Translations under genes and position numbers: made by a program | Assembly (NCBI GenBank): GCA_050084985.1 | Contig: JBITNC010000001.1 | Span: forward strand, 49,476,001 to 49,540,000 | DNA from: Nageia nagi | Lineage: Eukaryota > Pinophyta | Direction of reading: 5' to 3' | DNA: 64,000 nt | The notes under the pieces: model-generated | Told to the model about the DNA's origin: nothing | Database searches by the model: none | Seen by the model: only the letters and a program-made list of their open reading frames with translations | Part shown: positions 11,150 through 22,244 of the stretch, one piece after another | Position numbering within the stretch: the first letter of the stretch is position 1 | Layout: each line of letters starts with the position of its first letter

Positions 11150-13013
11150 TTGTGTGCTTGGAGTATTTGGTTGACTGGAGGATAAACCTTTAGGGTTGGG
11201 ATATTGGGAAAGGTAGTTAGTAATGAAGTGAATGAGATAGGAATTGTGGACTAGTGTAAGGATTAGGAAAGCTTTTGAAAGTGAGGTGTGGCTATTCTAG
11301 ATGGAAACTTTCCTACTAAGATGAGGACATTATTAGTAGCCATAATAACATAGAAGTCTTATGAAAACCTCTTTTAATTTACTAACCATCTTTGCAAGAT
11401 TAGGTAAGGAATAAAATCCTCCAAATAATAAATGTAATCTTAAGGGTCTATCAATCTTACCTCTTAGGGGATCCACTTTCATGTTTTACTAAATTGAATG
11501 TTGAAGTTGGTGATATTATTATGCAGATTCCTTTGGATAAATGCCAATCACATGACCAAAGAGAAGGAATTATCAATTTTGTTGAACTCATGTATGAATG
11601 GTTCAACCAATTGTATATATGTACCAATTGAATTCTCTAAGAATGAGTAGTATCATACCAAAATATTATATTTGAAGGATAATTCTAACAATCTTAGCAT
11701 TAAATCATTATGTATGAAATTATGGATTTCAGTTAAGATGACAACATCTTGGTAATGCTCATATGTTAATCATAAAATTGAGTTGGTAATGACCAAACTT
11801 TATAGATGTCTCATTTTCTCCCTCACTTACAACATACTTTAATTTTATAAAGTTATTAAATAATCCCTCAATATATCAAAATCAATGCATCAATCTTCAA
11901 TGACATTTGAGGACAAAAAAAGAACCAAGGATCATAATTGTAGCTTCATGATCAAGTTGCTACAATGATGATATATATGAATATATTGTAATCTATGATG
12001 ATGAAAATGACAAACATAGTCAGGAAAAAGATGAGGAATATGTTTTTTATGAATGATTAAATTGTGATAGTTTCATTCCCAAAGAAACCAAGATCCATAT
12101 GAATGTTGTCATGAAATTAATAGAAAATGAATCTTTACAAAAATAAGTTATTTATCAAGGAAACTTCAATTGTGGCTAAAATATCGTAGACTATATATAT
12201 AAGATTTTTTGTTGGGTTAGTTAAAATTAGACTTAAAATGAATCATTAAAATAAAATGAAGAAGCTTCAAAAATTCTAAATAAGGACCAACCTCATCAAC
12301 AACATATTTAAACTTAATTGCATAATAAAGATTCTTTTAAATCTTAATCAAAAGAATAAAACCAACATCTAATAATATTAAATCATAAGTAGTGATATTA
12401 AGAAGAAAAATTAAAAAAAATGCATGAGTGATTGTGCAAAATCTAAGAAAGTAGATTACATAAAGAATAATAAATTTGAGATTATCATAAAACCCATTTG
12501 TGGAAGTATTAGTTTTAAGAAATGAATAGATAAAAAAAATCCTAAATTCACTAAGTTTGATAGGAATTAAGATCCCACAAAAATATAAGGAATTTCTAAT
12601 AAGAGCTAATGCGTTTTGATAAGAATATTTGTCACAAGATTGAAGGGAGTTGCACTCTAATGGTACTACAACATATTGTTAAGAAGCATAACAAGTTATC
12701 AAATACTCATGTATTATTTTATAGAACAAAATGCATTTAGCATTAAGAAATAATCTAAGCTAATAGATCTCTATAGACTAAAATAAAAAGATAATCAACC
12801 ATTCAACAATTTCATCAAATTTGGTGAAAGAAATATACTAAAGTGATAATTAATTGAAAAGGTCTTAAGGAGGAATTGGTATATTTAATTATACAAATCC
12901 TTAATATTCATACATTAGGATTAGATATTCTACCTAAAGTACAAATGATATACAAGATGGAAAAATAAGAAGTAAAACTCAATAATGATAATGTATTAAA
13001 GTTCAATAATAGT
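11150..13013. other. AT-rich intergenic sequence
   Basis: Nothing recognisable. Long frames are absent and no terminal repeats were seen. Confidence 0.6.
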
Positions 13014-13266
13014 AATAAAAAAAGGAAATAAAGTAGGGAGGGTGGGGAATAAAGGAACTCACATGATGAACATGAGTGAAAGGCAAAAATCCCATAGGAG
13101 CACATGTGCAGAAGTGACATGCCCTCTCTCCATACAAAAGCTACAGATTGAACAAAGTTTGGTCATTGATGATGGTGACAAGTGGAGAGCCCATGTTTGT
13201 TGTCTAGGATGGTAATGCGGAATTTACTTAATGGAAAGGAGCATCCATATCCACTCTACATTCTAG

Positions 13267-13911
13267 ATGCATTTAGAGAGGATGACGGGTCATAAGAGAC
13301 TAGAACTAGCTATGAGGGAAGAAATCAGAAGGGACCAAATTATTTGGCGTATCCTATGCAATTGGGAAATAGATGGGTTTGTGGATGCATTGAATGGACA
13401 CAATACCACTTGGTCAAGGCAAGTTGTAGCTTCTTATAATGGTGGAAGTGTTATCATATACAAACATCACTTTTTAATTAGCCTTGAATTGATTGAAGTG
13501 GCTATGGGTATGGCCAATTATGGTCGTAGGCATAGCAGGGAGATGTAGATTCCAATTTTTGAAGTGCATACATTCTATAGGAAAGGGGTATCTCTCTCGA
13601 AGATAAGGAAATCAACCTACCCAATTGCATCCATCTAATATCCTTGGGATGAGGTGGTGAAAGTCATTATGAAATTATTCACTATAGAACGTAGATATGT
13701 TGAGTTATTTGGGGTTCATTTTATTTTGCTAAATCATTTTAGAGGAGTTTATAGGATCAATCTTACCTACTTTTTGTATAATTAAATGGATTCACATATT
13801 AAAAATCATAACGGAGCGATGCTAGTGCATCAAGGCTTAATCAAAATCTTGGTGGATTTTGAGCATACGAGGGCAAGAAAGATGAGGCCTCTCATTCAAC
13901 AAATATTGTAA
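13267..13911 (+). pseudogene. Decayed plant repeat-protein gene
   Basis: One phase stays readable through three stops (about 13546, 13637 and 13783). The first 93 codons show the pattern F.DALNGHN..W.RQVV.S.N...V....H..IS.E.IE.A.G...YGR. After the first stops come WDEVVK.IMK..T.E.RY and H...LNHFRG..R.NL.YFLYN, then a segment with HQGLIKILV. I recall similar hypothetical proteins (F...L.GH....R.F...W then W..V......T...R) as highly repetitive in plant genomes, usually linked to transposable elements, but I cannot name the family. No start codon context or promoter is visible. Confidence 0.5.
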
Positions 13912-14029
13912 TCTCCTTCAATAGACCTAGCTTCTATAGATACTTCTAGTAGTAGTTCACAACTAGTCCTTTCATACTTAGAGGAATCAGTATCAATGGA
14001 AGGTGATAATGAAGCTACATCTAGAAGAA

Positions 14030-14810
14030 GGGTAAATTTGTGGTGGACTCTGAAGATGATGAAGGGATGGATGAAGAGATGGAAGAAGAAGAAGAGATGG
14101 AGGTAGAAGAAGAAATGGAGGAATAAATTATGGGATCCTTAGTCGCTATGAGAACTATGGAGTTGGAGAAAAATTCCCTTGAGAGATATAAAACCTAGTT
14201 GATGGAGGATGTTTTTGAAGATATACTAGCTCCTCTAGAGGAACCAAATCAAATGCAATGGTCTCCCCCAACATTTGAAGATAAATATGTGGAGGTTAAT
14301 CACACTATGGGTACCAAAGCCAGCTGAATGAGGATGATGTGGATGATATTCAAACCTCCCTAGAGGAACAATCCCCTCAAAAGTACTGCTCTCAAAAGAA
14401 TCCTACTGACCTAAGTAAGTTGTAGACTCTCATACCTAAAATGAGATTCAAGAAAGTCTACAAGAAACTTAGACATTTTATAAAATGGGTATGAATTGGA
14501 AGGAGAGGAAAATAATGGAGGGATGTTTGTTTAGTCATATGGGAAATGAAGGTAATTCAATACCCATGGTACAACAAATAGAAGTTGGGTGGGGATCGAT
14601 GGAAAGTGACTTTGGCTTCTAATAAAAAAGAAATCCCTACAAACATCCCAATCCTAAATTATGAAGGACTAATTAATATGCAAATGAAACTTCTCTTAGA
14701 TTATTTCAATAAGAAAGAGTCAAACTTTGAAGTTGACTGGAGCTCAGTAGTACATCTGTTGCATGGTTGGTGTGATCAAGAGCTAGTGAAGAAAGATGAT
14801 AGCCTATAGC
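14030..14810 (+). pseudogene. C-terminal remnants of the 13.3-kb pseudogene, including an acidic tract
   Basis: At about 14047-14126 a frame encodes an almost uninterrupted Glu/Asp/Met-rich tract (DSEDDEGMDEEMEEEEE...) ending in TAA. Further on, 14585-14809 is open for 74 codons without a known motif. Their position after the degenerate N-terminal region and before the A-rich tail suggests they are the end of the same retroposed gene. Confidence 0.35.
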
Positions 14811-15179
14811 CCATAGCATTTTGATTAAATACATGGAAACTATGTGTTAGCTTTTTGTTTAAAATGTAATACTATAGAATATATATACTCTCATGTATAT
14901 ACATGTTTTGGGGTGCTATATATTTTTATGGAAAACTTGTTGTAAATATTTTTTTTATCCTTATCAAAAAAATAATAATAAAAAGGAAATAATACACTAG
15001 TAAAAAAAGAGGAAAAGGTTATTGCTAAAGTAAAATAATAAATAATAAATTATTCAAACCAATCTTAGTAAAATATTATGATTAAGAAAGTATATATATT
15101 TCCAAGAATTTTTTATTTTTGTATTGAACACCCTAGTTGAGGGGAATATCATTGAATTACCCCTACGGGAGAACATAAA

Positions 15180-16562
15180 TTTAAAATCCCCAAATAATTC
15201 TCCAAGAAAATATTAGCCAATTAACTATCAAACAATATCAATATGCACTCCTTGACATGACACAAACTATACTAGGGTATCAAACATGTACAATAATAAG
15301 CCAAGAAGCCAAATGATGCACCTCACTAGTCCAAATCCACTCCTACACCCCAACATCATACATGGGGACTCATATGTCATGCCAAACATATCCAATAATG
15401 CCAACGAATTACCATAAAAGCATGAATATACTAAAATAGCTCAACATTGCAAATATGAAAGTATGAACATCAAATATTGAGACAATAAGTGAGATCCAAG
15501 TATGCCACAATTCTATTGATGAAGAAATGATGAATATAATACCAAATAGGCCCAAGATGGCTCAAAATTGGCCTCTAAGGAGCCAAACTAGATCTTGAAA
15601 CTACTATAGAACAATCACATACTACTAGTTATGTGGATTCCACACTGAATGGCTCCCTCATAGCTAGCTCCCAATAAAGAGAACAGGTGTGATTTCAGAA
15701 TGCCACTAGATGGGTTCAAAGGTGCAGATCACTTGTGGATGCCTCAAGGTAGGAAAACCTCACAACATGAATATTCACCTCAAATATAAGTCAAAAGGTG
15801 TTCCATGCATCATGGAATCTCCTTGTGCATTATGCTCATGGGTGCTTAACATCACCAAGTCTTTGGTAGCTCCAAAGAGAAGGGTTTCAATATCAAATTC
15901 AAGTATATTTTTGCAATGAGGCTCCTTTATCTTATATAGCTTATTATTGGATCTAGATCTCACATAGGAGTCATTCCTAACCTTCCCAATCTCAAAGTTA
16001 GCCTCTTGGAGGTCCAAGATCTCCAACGTGGGTGCCTAAGGGTCAAGCATGCCCAATGTGGGTAACTAAAGGTCATAAATGCCAACATGGGAGTCCAAGG
16101 CACCATGCATTCCAACATAGGTTTCTGAGGTCCCACACATGTCAACATTAGATTCTAAGGTGCCATGTGGGTATAGGAGTCATGCATGGGTTCTTGAGGC
16201 TCATCATGGGCCAACGTGGGGGTGTAGAAGTCTCCCTAAGATTGGAGCATGTATACAAGTGCTCCCAAATCCAACGCTGGGGAAAATAGGTGTTTATCCA
16301 TTCTCAAGTGTCATTGAGGTGCTATACAAGCCTTGGGATTCCCATAATAATCTTTAGGATATCCAAGTGCATAAATGACAAATTAACACTTCCTATCTTG
16401 GGAGGAAAATGACCCTCATGTGGCTCATAAAGTGGGTCCAATAGACCTTTATATTTCTATCCCAAGTAACTAATAACAAATACATGAATAAATAAATATT
16501 TACAAAAATTGAATCCTTGGGATTCCAAAATTATTTATTTTTTACAAAAAGGGGGTGTTACA
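15180..16562 (-). repeat. 3' LTR of the 15.2-29.2 kb gypsy element
   Basis: It matches 28216-29193 over most of its length. On the minus strand it starts TGTAACACCCCC. The stretch 16010-16370 has no counterpart in the other LTR. Confidence 0.9.
16010..16290. repeat. Degenerate ~30-bp minisatellite inside the left LTR
   Basis: Units built on CCAA(C/T)(G/A)TGGGTG.C..AGG follow each other about every 30 bp, six or more times. They are absent from the right LTR of the same element, so either the left LTR gained them after insertion or the right one lost them. The unit is similar in wording to the array at 17040-17260. Confidence 0.7.
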
Positions 16563-16580
16563 AAGCCTCCCCTCTAGAAT
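16563..16580 (-). promoter_or_regulatory. Polypurine tract of the gypsy element
   Basis: On the minus strand TCTAGAGGGGAGGCTT directly precedes the 3' LTR start, preceded in turn by a GCTTGAGGGCAAG word. This is the normal position and form for a plus-strand primer. Confidence 0.75.
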
Positions 16581-17039
16581 TACTTGCCCTCAAGCAATTG
16601 TAGGATACAAAAAATAATTATCTTCTAAATATCCTTTGGTTCCAATACAAATGTCAACTATGGTTCTTTGCGATGGAATGTAGCTTCAATAAATCTTCTT
16701 CATAATTCAACCCATGAAATCCCTATATCAGTTATTGGGTTTCTTATTTGGTGTCTAGATGTTGCATGCAATTTTTTTGATATTTTGATAGAGTTACTTC
16801 TATCATTGAAAATCCACATTTTGTATAAAAATGCTTACAAATAATCTTATATAACAATCCTTAAGAGATATAAGCATGCATGCAAAAATTTTGATACACT
16901 CATCCCATTAGGCACAAAGTTGCAGCAATGAATATATGAAATAATTCTAAAAAATATACTTGCAAAAAAATGGAAAAAAGCAATCATGAGTGAAAAAGAG
17001 TGGAGCTTTTTCTCCATGATAGATGCTAAGCCTTTCCCA

Positions 17040-17260
17040 TGCTCAATGTTGGATGCCAAACTCCTCCTATACCCAATGTTAGATGCCCATTCTCCTTTTT
17101 TTCCAATGTGGGATACCAAACTTCTTTTTTCCCAATGTTATATGCCAAGACCCCTTCATGTACAATGTGGGGTGCCAATTTTCCTCCTTTCCCAACATTA
17201 CGTGTCAAGACTTTTTCATGTCCAATGTTCAATGTCAAATATCCTCCTTGCTCAATATTG
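17040..17260. repeat. ~30-bp minisatellite in the gypsy interior
   Basis: Seven or so units with the core CCAATGT(T/G)(G/A)GATGCCAA and a pyrimidine-rich linker follow at about 28-32 bp. Since 30 is a multiple of three, several overlapping frames stay open on both strands (16986-17361 plus, 17026-17238 minus); I regard all of these as by-products. Confidence 0.8.
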
Positions 17261-17599
17261 GCTTATCTTTCTTTTCTTCTTCCTCATGGCATGGAAAAAT
17301 CACTTCCAATCTCTTTTTGGTGACCTATGGTCATGCATCCTTGATTCCTGGTAGAGTGTGAGTCTTACCATGAATATCAAAACTCATAGTTAGATGCTTA
17401 TAATTCATGTAAATGTCATCCAGTTCAATCATCCATTGCACATAATGTGTGGATGCCCCTTAAGTTGATATACATAGAAGTTTTCTTTGACTATGTAACT
17501 CTACAATCTCACCCCAAATCCTTCCATGATTTGATCCACTAATGTAAGTTTCCCAATGGGATTGTAAACTTTGAATCCTTTGAACCCCTAGGTTTTGAG

Positions 17600-18848
17600 A
17601 CCTTTCTTTTCCATAAAATCTCCATCAATAAAATTATGAGTGGCATCGAGTTCTATTAATACCATTACATCTTGCCTACATGCTTATCCAATTACATTTA
17701 AAGTGAGGTATTTCTTTGCTCCATTGAGTGAAGAAATCATACTTTCAAGATATGCCTATGCCTTGGGTGTTTTAGTATGATGTGTCCATACCGAAATTTG
17801 AATCTTCATCCTCACCATCATAAAGAACCTTAATATAATGCACTTTTCCTTTACCTTGACAACATTACCTTGGCTCCCATGGCTTTTTGCAATGAAAGCA
17901 TTTACCACCTTGTCTTATTTTTCTCTTAATGGCTACATCCATATGGACCATCTGGGGAGTGGTAAAGATTTTGAACTTGTTGGTTCCCTCCTTCTTTGCT
18001 GCTAGTTTTTGTACGACCTTCCCCTTGTACATTTATGCACCTTTTAGGGTGATCATAGTTGGCTTCAATTCATAGGCTACCCTAATTGTATCATCAAGGG
18101 TTTTTATCCTTAATACCTTTACCATCCCTTGCAAGGGTTCCATAAACCCCTATATAAAGATGAAGGTCAATATCTCCTCCTAAATGTTGTGGATCATAAC
18201 TATTATTTTTGGAAATTTGAAACAAAACCATCCATTGTTCCTTTTCGTATCAAGTATGTAAGCTCTCTAAAATAATCATTCTCCTCCTTTTTTTCAAACC
18301 ATTTTACTAACCTCCTAACAAATTCATCAAAAGAGGAGATATGATAATAATCTTGGTCAATGACCCCATACTACCACCATTCGAGAGCACCTCCCTCAAA
18401 ATTCAATGATGCAAAATGGATTGCATCCCCTTCCACCATATTTGGGCTCAATAGTAAGTATGTTTGAAGTTGATGGAGCTAAGCCCTAGTTGTAATCTTC
18501 TTCTCATCATACATTAGAATCTGCATTTTATAAATTTTTTGTTATAGCTCCCTTTTATCATCCCACAAATTGACTTGAGAGTGGGTTCCATGAGAACTAC
18601 TTCCCTTTAAGCCCAAAATCTCCAAATAGCTATTAACATTCATATCCTTCCTCAATTCTAAATCTAGCATATAATATTATCTAAAAATATGATTCAACTC
18701 AAGAGGGTTTGGGATCTAATTTTTTACCTCATTTACAGATCTTGTAGTGAACATGGGCTTGGATGTTTTGGGAATGATGAGATTCTCTCTTATCTTTCCA
18801 ACATCTTCTTCCAAGAACCTCCCTAAGAGAGGGTTAGTCCCCTATGGT
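17600..18848 (-). pseudogene. Gypsy gag (C-terminal part) and protease remnant
   Basis: On the minus strand, about 18265-18445 reads NMVEGDAIHFASLNF then EGGALEWW, then a stop, and goes on to ISSFDEFVRRLVKWFEKKEEN; this is the core of the plant gypsy gag domain. About 17866-17920 reads GGKCFHCKKPWEP, a zinc knuckle that kept the first two Cys but lost the rest. About 17610-17665 reads LIELDATHNFIDG, a decayed retroviral aspartic protease active site (usual form D-S/G-x-A-T-H-N-F-I). Stops and frameshifts are frequent. The 5' part of gag lies on the other side of the copia insertion. Confidence 0.75.
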
Positions 18849-19023
18849 TGTTAGAATTTGTAATGAAATATTGTGAATTCCTAAACTCCTTGTAAATTCA
18901 ATTAATCACTTAAAGGATATGTAGATACCTTAAGGGATTAATTGAATTCTTTATTATGTGTGGACTTTGACCTAACCATGGGGTTAGTTGGTAGGTTGAA
19001 GTTAGGTCACACATTTATTGTAA

Positions 19024-19059
19024 CCCTAACCTTACCCTTGGGTTAAAGGGAGGTTAGGG
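19024..19059 (+). promoter_or_regulatory. Telobox-like inverted repeat upstream of the TATA box
   Basis: CCCTAACC (19024-19031) and GGTTAGGG (19052-19059) are perfect inverted copies, 20 bp apart. They overlap plant telomere-repeat words (CCCTAA/TTAGGG) and end 14 bp before the TATA box. In plants short telomeric motifs in promoters bind Myb-type telomere repeat factors; a role here is inference. The right LTR holds the same pair at about 27386-27421. Confidence 0.55.
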
Positions 19060-19073
19060 AGGTGCTCTAAAAC

Positions 19074-19081
19074 TATAAATA
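19074..19081 (+). promoter_or_regulatory. TATA box of the copia LTR
   Basis: TATAAATA lies about 225 bp into the LTR and is followed by a pyrimidine-rich stretch where transcription could begin about 30 bp downstream. It marks the U3/R boundary region. Confidence 0.75.
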
Positions 19082-19349
19082 GAGGGCCTCTCCTCTTGTA
19101 ATTCACATCTTAGATTTGGAGTAACATTACTCTACTAGTTTAGGAGAGAGGAAGAAAGAATTGTTGTAAGAGAGGCATAGTTGAGAATAAAGAGCTAGTT
19201 GTGGATGTACTCCCAAGGAGGGAGGAACCACATTACATTGTGTCATATTGTGTGAATGGTGTTAGTAGCTTATTAGATGTTGAATGATGAATAATTTAGC
19301 TTCCTAGTCTTAGGTCCTTGAGAATTAGATCTAGGCTAATTCCAACAAG

Positions 19350-19361
19350 TGGTATCAGAGC
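19350..19361 (+). promoter_or_regulatory. Primer binding site, initiator tRNA-Met type
   Basis: TGGTATCAGAGC follows the 5' LTR after a two-base spacer. It is the standard complement to the 3' end of plant initiator tRNA-Met. Confidence 0.95.
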
Positions 19362-20219
19362 CTTGTTGAGGAAGCTCTTTTGGTGTGGAAGCTACATTTT
19401 GGAAGTGCTTCATCCTTCTCAAATTTGGAGATCTTCATCCTATTCTTCATTGTGAGGTAAAAGGTTTGCAAAGGTATAACCTTCTATCCTTCTTTAACAA
19501 AGTTCATTATGATACTAATCTTTTGTATGATTATGCTAGCTTAATGTCTTAGCAATACCATAATATATTTTTGCTATTCTCTTCTTACTAACAAACTTTT
19601 ATGTTAGTAATCTAGTTTTAATGTACAAAGAAAATGTTTTTTTTCTTTTGAGCAAAAATATATTATGCTAGCATCTTATTGAAAAGTTTTTTACAATAGT
19701 CTTTTGTGAAAAATATAAGAAAAGGAGGAAGGTGCAATTTTTTTTTACATATTTTATTGTTGAAATAAAGAGGAGGACAAATTTGTATAGGAGCACAATA
19801 ATATGTTCTAAAGCTCAATAAAATATATATATCTATATATATATATATTTTCTTGTTTGTTCTTTAAAATATATTTCTTATTTTGTTTAAAAGAATGAAA
19901 ACAAACTTATTTATATATATATTTGGTATCACAAAATATATATATATTTGTGGATTTATATTTTCAACAGATGTTCAAATAAATAAAAAAAAAAAACATA
20001 GATATATATATTTTGGATTGCATTCATTTAAAATATAGCGCGCGCCACCTCCGCCGCTCCACCGCTACCGCCCCCCGCACGTCGCTGCTCCTCAGCCCGC
20101 CCGCGCTCCGCCGCTCCTCAGCCCCGCAGAGCCGCTCCTCCTCGCCTCAGGATATGCCGTGGCGTCGCCTCAGCCTCCTCCTCGCCTTACTTCCTGTACT
20201 CTGGCACTAAGCAATTCCC

Positions 20220-20420
20220 AGCCTGGCTCTGAAGCCCTTGGATTACGAGAATATCAACGAGAATGTGCAGAACTGTGCCTATGCTATCCCAGGGGAGCTC
20301 TATCTTCGTGCTTCTGAGCTTCACAAGGAGGGACAGATGATCCTTTTTTACAAATGGGACTTCCAGGTATACGTAAGGAGGTTGCTGCATTTCTTCAACG
20401 GCATGATGGATATCAAAGGC
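20220..20420 (+). pseudogene. Alanine aminotransferase fragment, two exon-derived pieces fused
   Basis: Piece one (about 20226-20345) reads LDYENINENVQ...YA..GELYLRASEL then HKEG, which matches the N-terminal region of plant alanine aminotransferase. That enzyme interconverts alanine and 2-oxoglutarate with pyruvate and glutamate, using pyridoxal phosphate. Piece two (about 20357-20416, a different frame) reads GLPGIRKEVAAFLQRHDGY, which in the enzyme lies some 70-80 residues further on. No intron is seen, and the middle section is missing with a frame change at the junction. The fragment lacks the catalytic lysine region, so it is non-functional. The absence of introns is compatible with capture from mRNA, but internal deletion also explains the join. 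Confidence 0.75.
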
Positions 20421-20524
20421 GGGTCAGGGCCAATACAATCCAAACCCAATTATACGATTCCCATTTAATTTCCACAGACCTCCTCTTCTCCGCCTTGGCG
20501 TTCCCTACTCAGACGTCACACCGT

Positions 20525-20645
20525 GATTCAGGCATAGTTTCATGGAATGCAATGATCGCAGGATATGCACAAAATGGATTTCCTGAAAAGGCCAGAGAGC
20601 CAAACTTTGTAACCTTTGCTACCGTTCTGCCAGCCGACTATGCTG
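20525..20645 (+). pseudogene. Pentatricopeptide repeat (PPR) protein fragment
   Basis: The sequence reads DSGIVSWNAMIAGYAQNGF then PEKA, then REPNFVTFATVLPA. VSWNAMI.GYAQNG is the hallmark of PLS-type PPR repeats of land plants, RNA-binding proteins that act in mitochondria and chloroplasts. NFVTFATVLPA is the next half-repeat. About eleven residues that normally lie between the two halves (of the type ELF..M...G.K) are missing, so this is an internally deleted scrap. It follows the aminotransferase pieces on the same strand and partly in one open frame (20354-20716), giving a chimeric frame of unknown use. Confidence 0.75.
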
Positions 20646-21344
20646 ACCCTGCCTATGATCGCGAGATTTCCCTGCGCACTGGGCTGGTCCACAGCCGCCC
20701 CATGCGCCCCACGTGACCTCCGCCCGCCACTCCTCACGCGTCCTCCACCTTACGCAGCTTCCTTGCCACCTTGGTCTCTCCTGCCACCTTATTGCAAGTC
20801 TTCTTAGTCTCCTTAAATGCCTTAGTTTTGTTTTTTGACCACCTACATATTTTCCCTTCCAAAAAGCAACGTGTCTTTTTTGTGGAAAGAATAAGGGGGG
20901 GTCATCTTTTACACCTACTAAGCATTTAATGATTATTGACTTAGGACAAAGCATTACAAATCATTTAAAATAGGGGTATGGGTCTCCTATTCCACCTTGC
21001 AAGTTCTCTAAAAATCCACTACTCCCCTTACATGCACTTAGGAGTACTTAAAATAATTTCTTATTTTCTCCTCAAAATTAAATGCTTAATTAAAAGGTGC
21101 ACATGCATAGTAATTTAGTCTAAAGTATGCTATTTTTTTTTTAAGTAAAAAAAAAAAAAAAAAAAAGGGGGGGGAATTTTTTTACTTAAAATGCATCACT
21201 TATAAGCCAAGTCTTAGCATACAAGTTGGTTCTCTAGAGATAAACCTTTAAGTAAAAAGGGGGGCCTTGGTATAATTTTTTTTTACTTACATTTTATCTA
21301 GATGTTGCATATGATGCATGTATCTTATTTGAAGACTAAAACAT

Positions 21345-21500
21345 GCTTAGGACTTAAATTTTTAATGCATGATGCATGCTTACTTAAATTTTAAGTCATG
21401 ATAGAATGCATGTTATAAGTTTGCTTAGGACTTAAATTTTTAATGCATGATGCATGCTTACTTAAATTTTTAAGTCATGATACAATGCATGTTATGAATT
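21345..21500 (+). repeat. 78-bp direct repeat in the copia leader
   Basis: The word GCTTAGGACTTAAATTTTTA begins at 21345 and again at 21423. The copies run for about 75 bp with few differences and include ATGCATGATGCATGC, itself nearly palindromic. Confidence 0.85.
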
Positions 21501-22244
21501 AAATACTAAGTAGGACTTAGTTCTTTGTTTAATTCATTAAGTGCTTGAATAAAGTGAGAAAAATATGAACAATGTAAAAGTCCTTTAGGGGTTAGAACAA
21601 ACCCATTGGACTCAATTTTTTGGCCTTTTTTAAGGTTTCAAGTTCGTGTGGATGGAGTATTTTTTTTTTACCTTACTTTATATTTTGTGCACATTTGCTT
21701 ATACTTGCAATACGCAAAAATTTGAAAAGTAACCCCTAAAATGAATACATTCGCACGTATTTTCCACAACATGACTTGTTTGGGGAGCCATGAGGTGAGG
21801 ACAGGGCAGACTGGAGCCCTTTTTAGTCCGAAGAACCAAGTGGTGGTAAGTCCGTCTTAATTGCCCCTAAGACCTCTGTTGGATTGGACATAACTCTATT
21901 AGGTGGACAGGCATGTGTGTAGTGATACCACATGTCCGCACGTCCATTCAGGGATTATCCTGATAACCTAGGAGGAAAACTGAAAACCTTAATCAAGATA
22001 ATTAAAATGGCCGGTCCAAGATACGTCGGATCCTTGGAAAATAGTAAGTACTTCTCCTTGTGAGGGTATATCACTGACCAAGGTGAACTGGTTGAGGACT
22101 GGTAGTACTTGGGCTCCTCTTGTGTGGGCATCCAGGTGAAGGCCTAATTCTATACAAGAAAACAACCCCAACTTTATTCCTCTACGGATCGTGGTTATAA
22201 GTTTGCACATGTGGGACATGTTTACTTATGTTTGATTTGTATAG

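Larger units (their letters stand above)
13014..14992 (+). mobile_element. Probable retroposed sequence with poly(A)-like tail and long target duplication
   Basis: The word AATAAAAA(AA)GGAAATAA occurs at 13014-13031 and again at 14977-14992. The right copy directly follows an A-rich tail (TTATCAAAAAAATAAT). A long, slightly variable target duplication plus a 3' A-rich end is the signature of LINE-mediated retroposition. The interior carries a degenerate plus-strand coding region (13267-13911) and acidic coding remnants, so it may be a processed copy of an mRNA. The duplicated word is low in complexity, so chance is possible. Confidence 0.45.
18849..19347 (+). repeat. 5' LTR of the copia element
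   Basis: This 499-bp LTR is bounded by TGTTAG...CAACA and appears identical to 27211-27709. U3 holds a telomere-like inverted repeat and a TATA box. R and U5 follow from about 19105. Confidence 0.96.
20038..20745 (+). other. GC-rich host-derived block inside the copia leader
   Basis: Base composition changes sharply at about 20038 from AT-rich to strongly GC-rich (CGCC/CCGC-rich, 20038-20200) and returns to AT-rich after about 20745. The block holds an alanine aminotransferase fragment in two pieces, a PPR fragment and low-complexity GC stretches, all on the same strand as the element. A frame at 20013-20210 encodes an Arg/Ser/Leu/Pro-rich peptide that could pass for an organelle-targeting sequence, but low complexity alone may explain it. 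Most likely the block is captured cellular sequence. Confidence 0.75.
19362..22244 (+). other. Unusually long copia leader, possibly containing an intron
   Basis: Leaders of copia elements are usually a few tens to hundreds of bases; this one is 2.9 kb. It holds AT-rich runs, the host-gene-derived block at 20038-20745, an A20-G8 homopolymer junction (21147-21174) and a 78-bp direct repeat. A GTGAG/GTAAAAGG word near 19455 could be a splice donor. The sequence TTTATTTTTGTACAG, directly before the second candidate start at 22299, is a good acceptor. Splicing would join the LTR leader to gag and remove the whole block. This is inferred from words only. Confidence 0.5.

Noticed and set aside
16986-17361. 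Four overlapping open frames on both strands
   Set aside because: All result from a ~30-bp minisatellite whose unit is a multiple of three. None has a motif.
20013-20210. A secreted or organelle-targeted peptide gene in the GC-rich block
   Set aside because: The Arg/Ser/Pro/Leu composition follows from CCGC-rich low-complexity DNA. There is no promoter or partner exon in frame.
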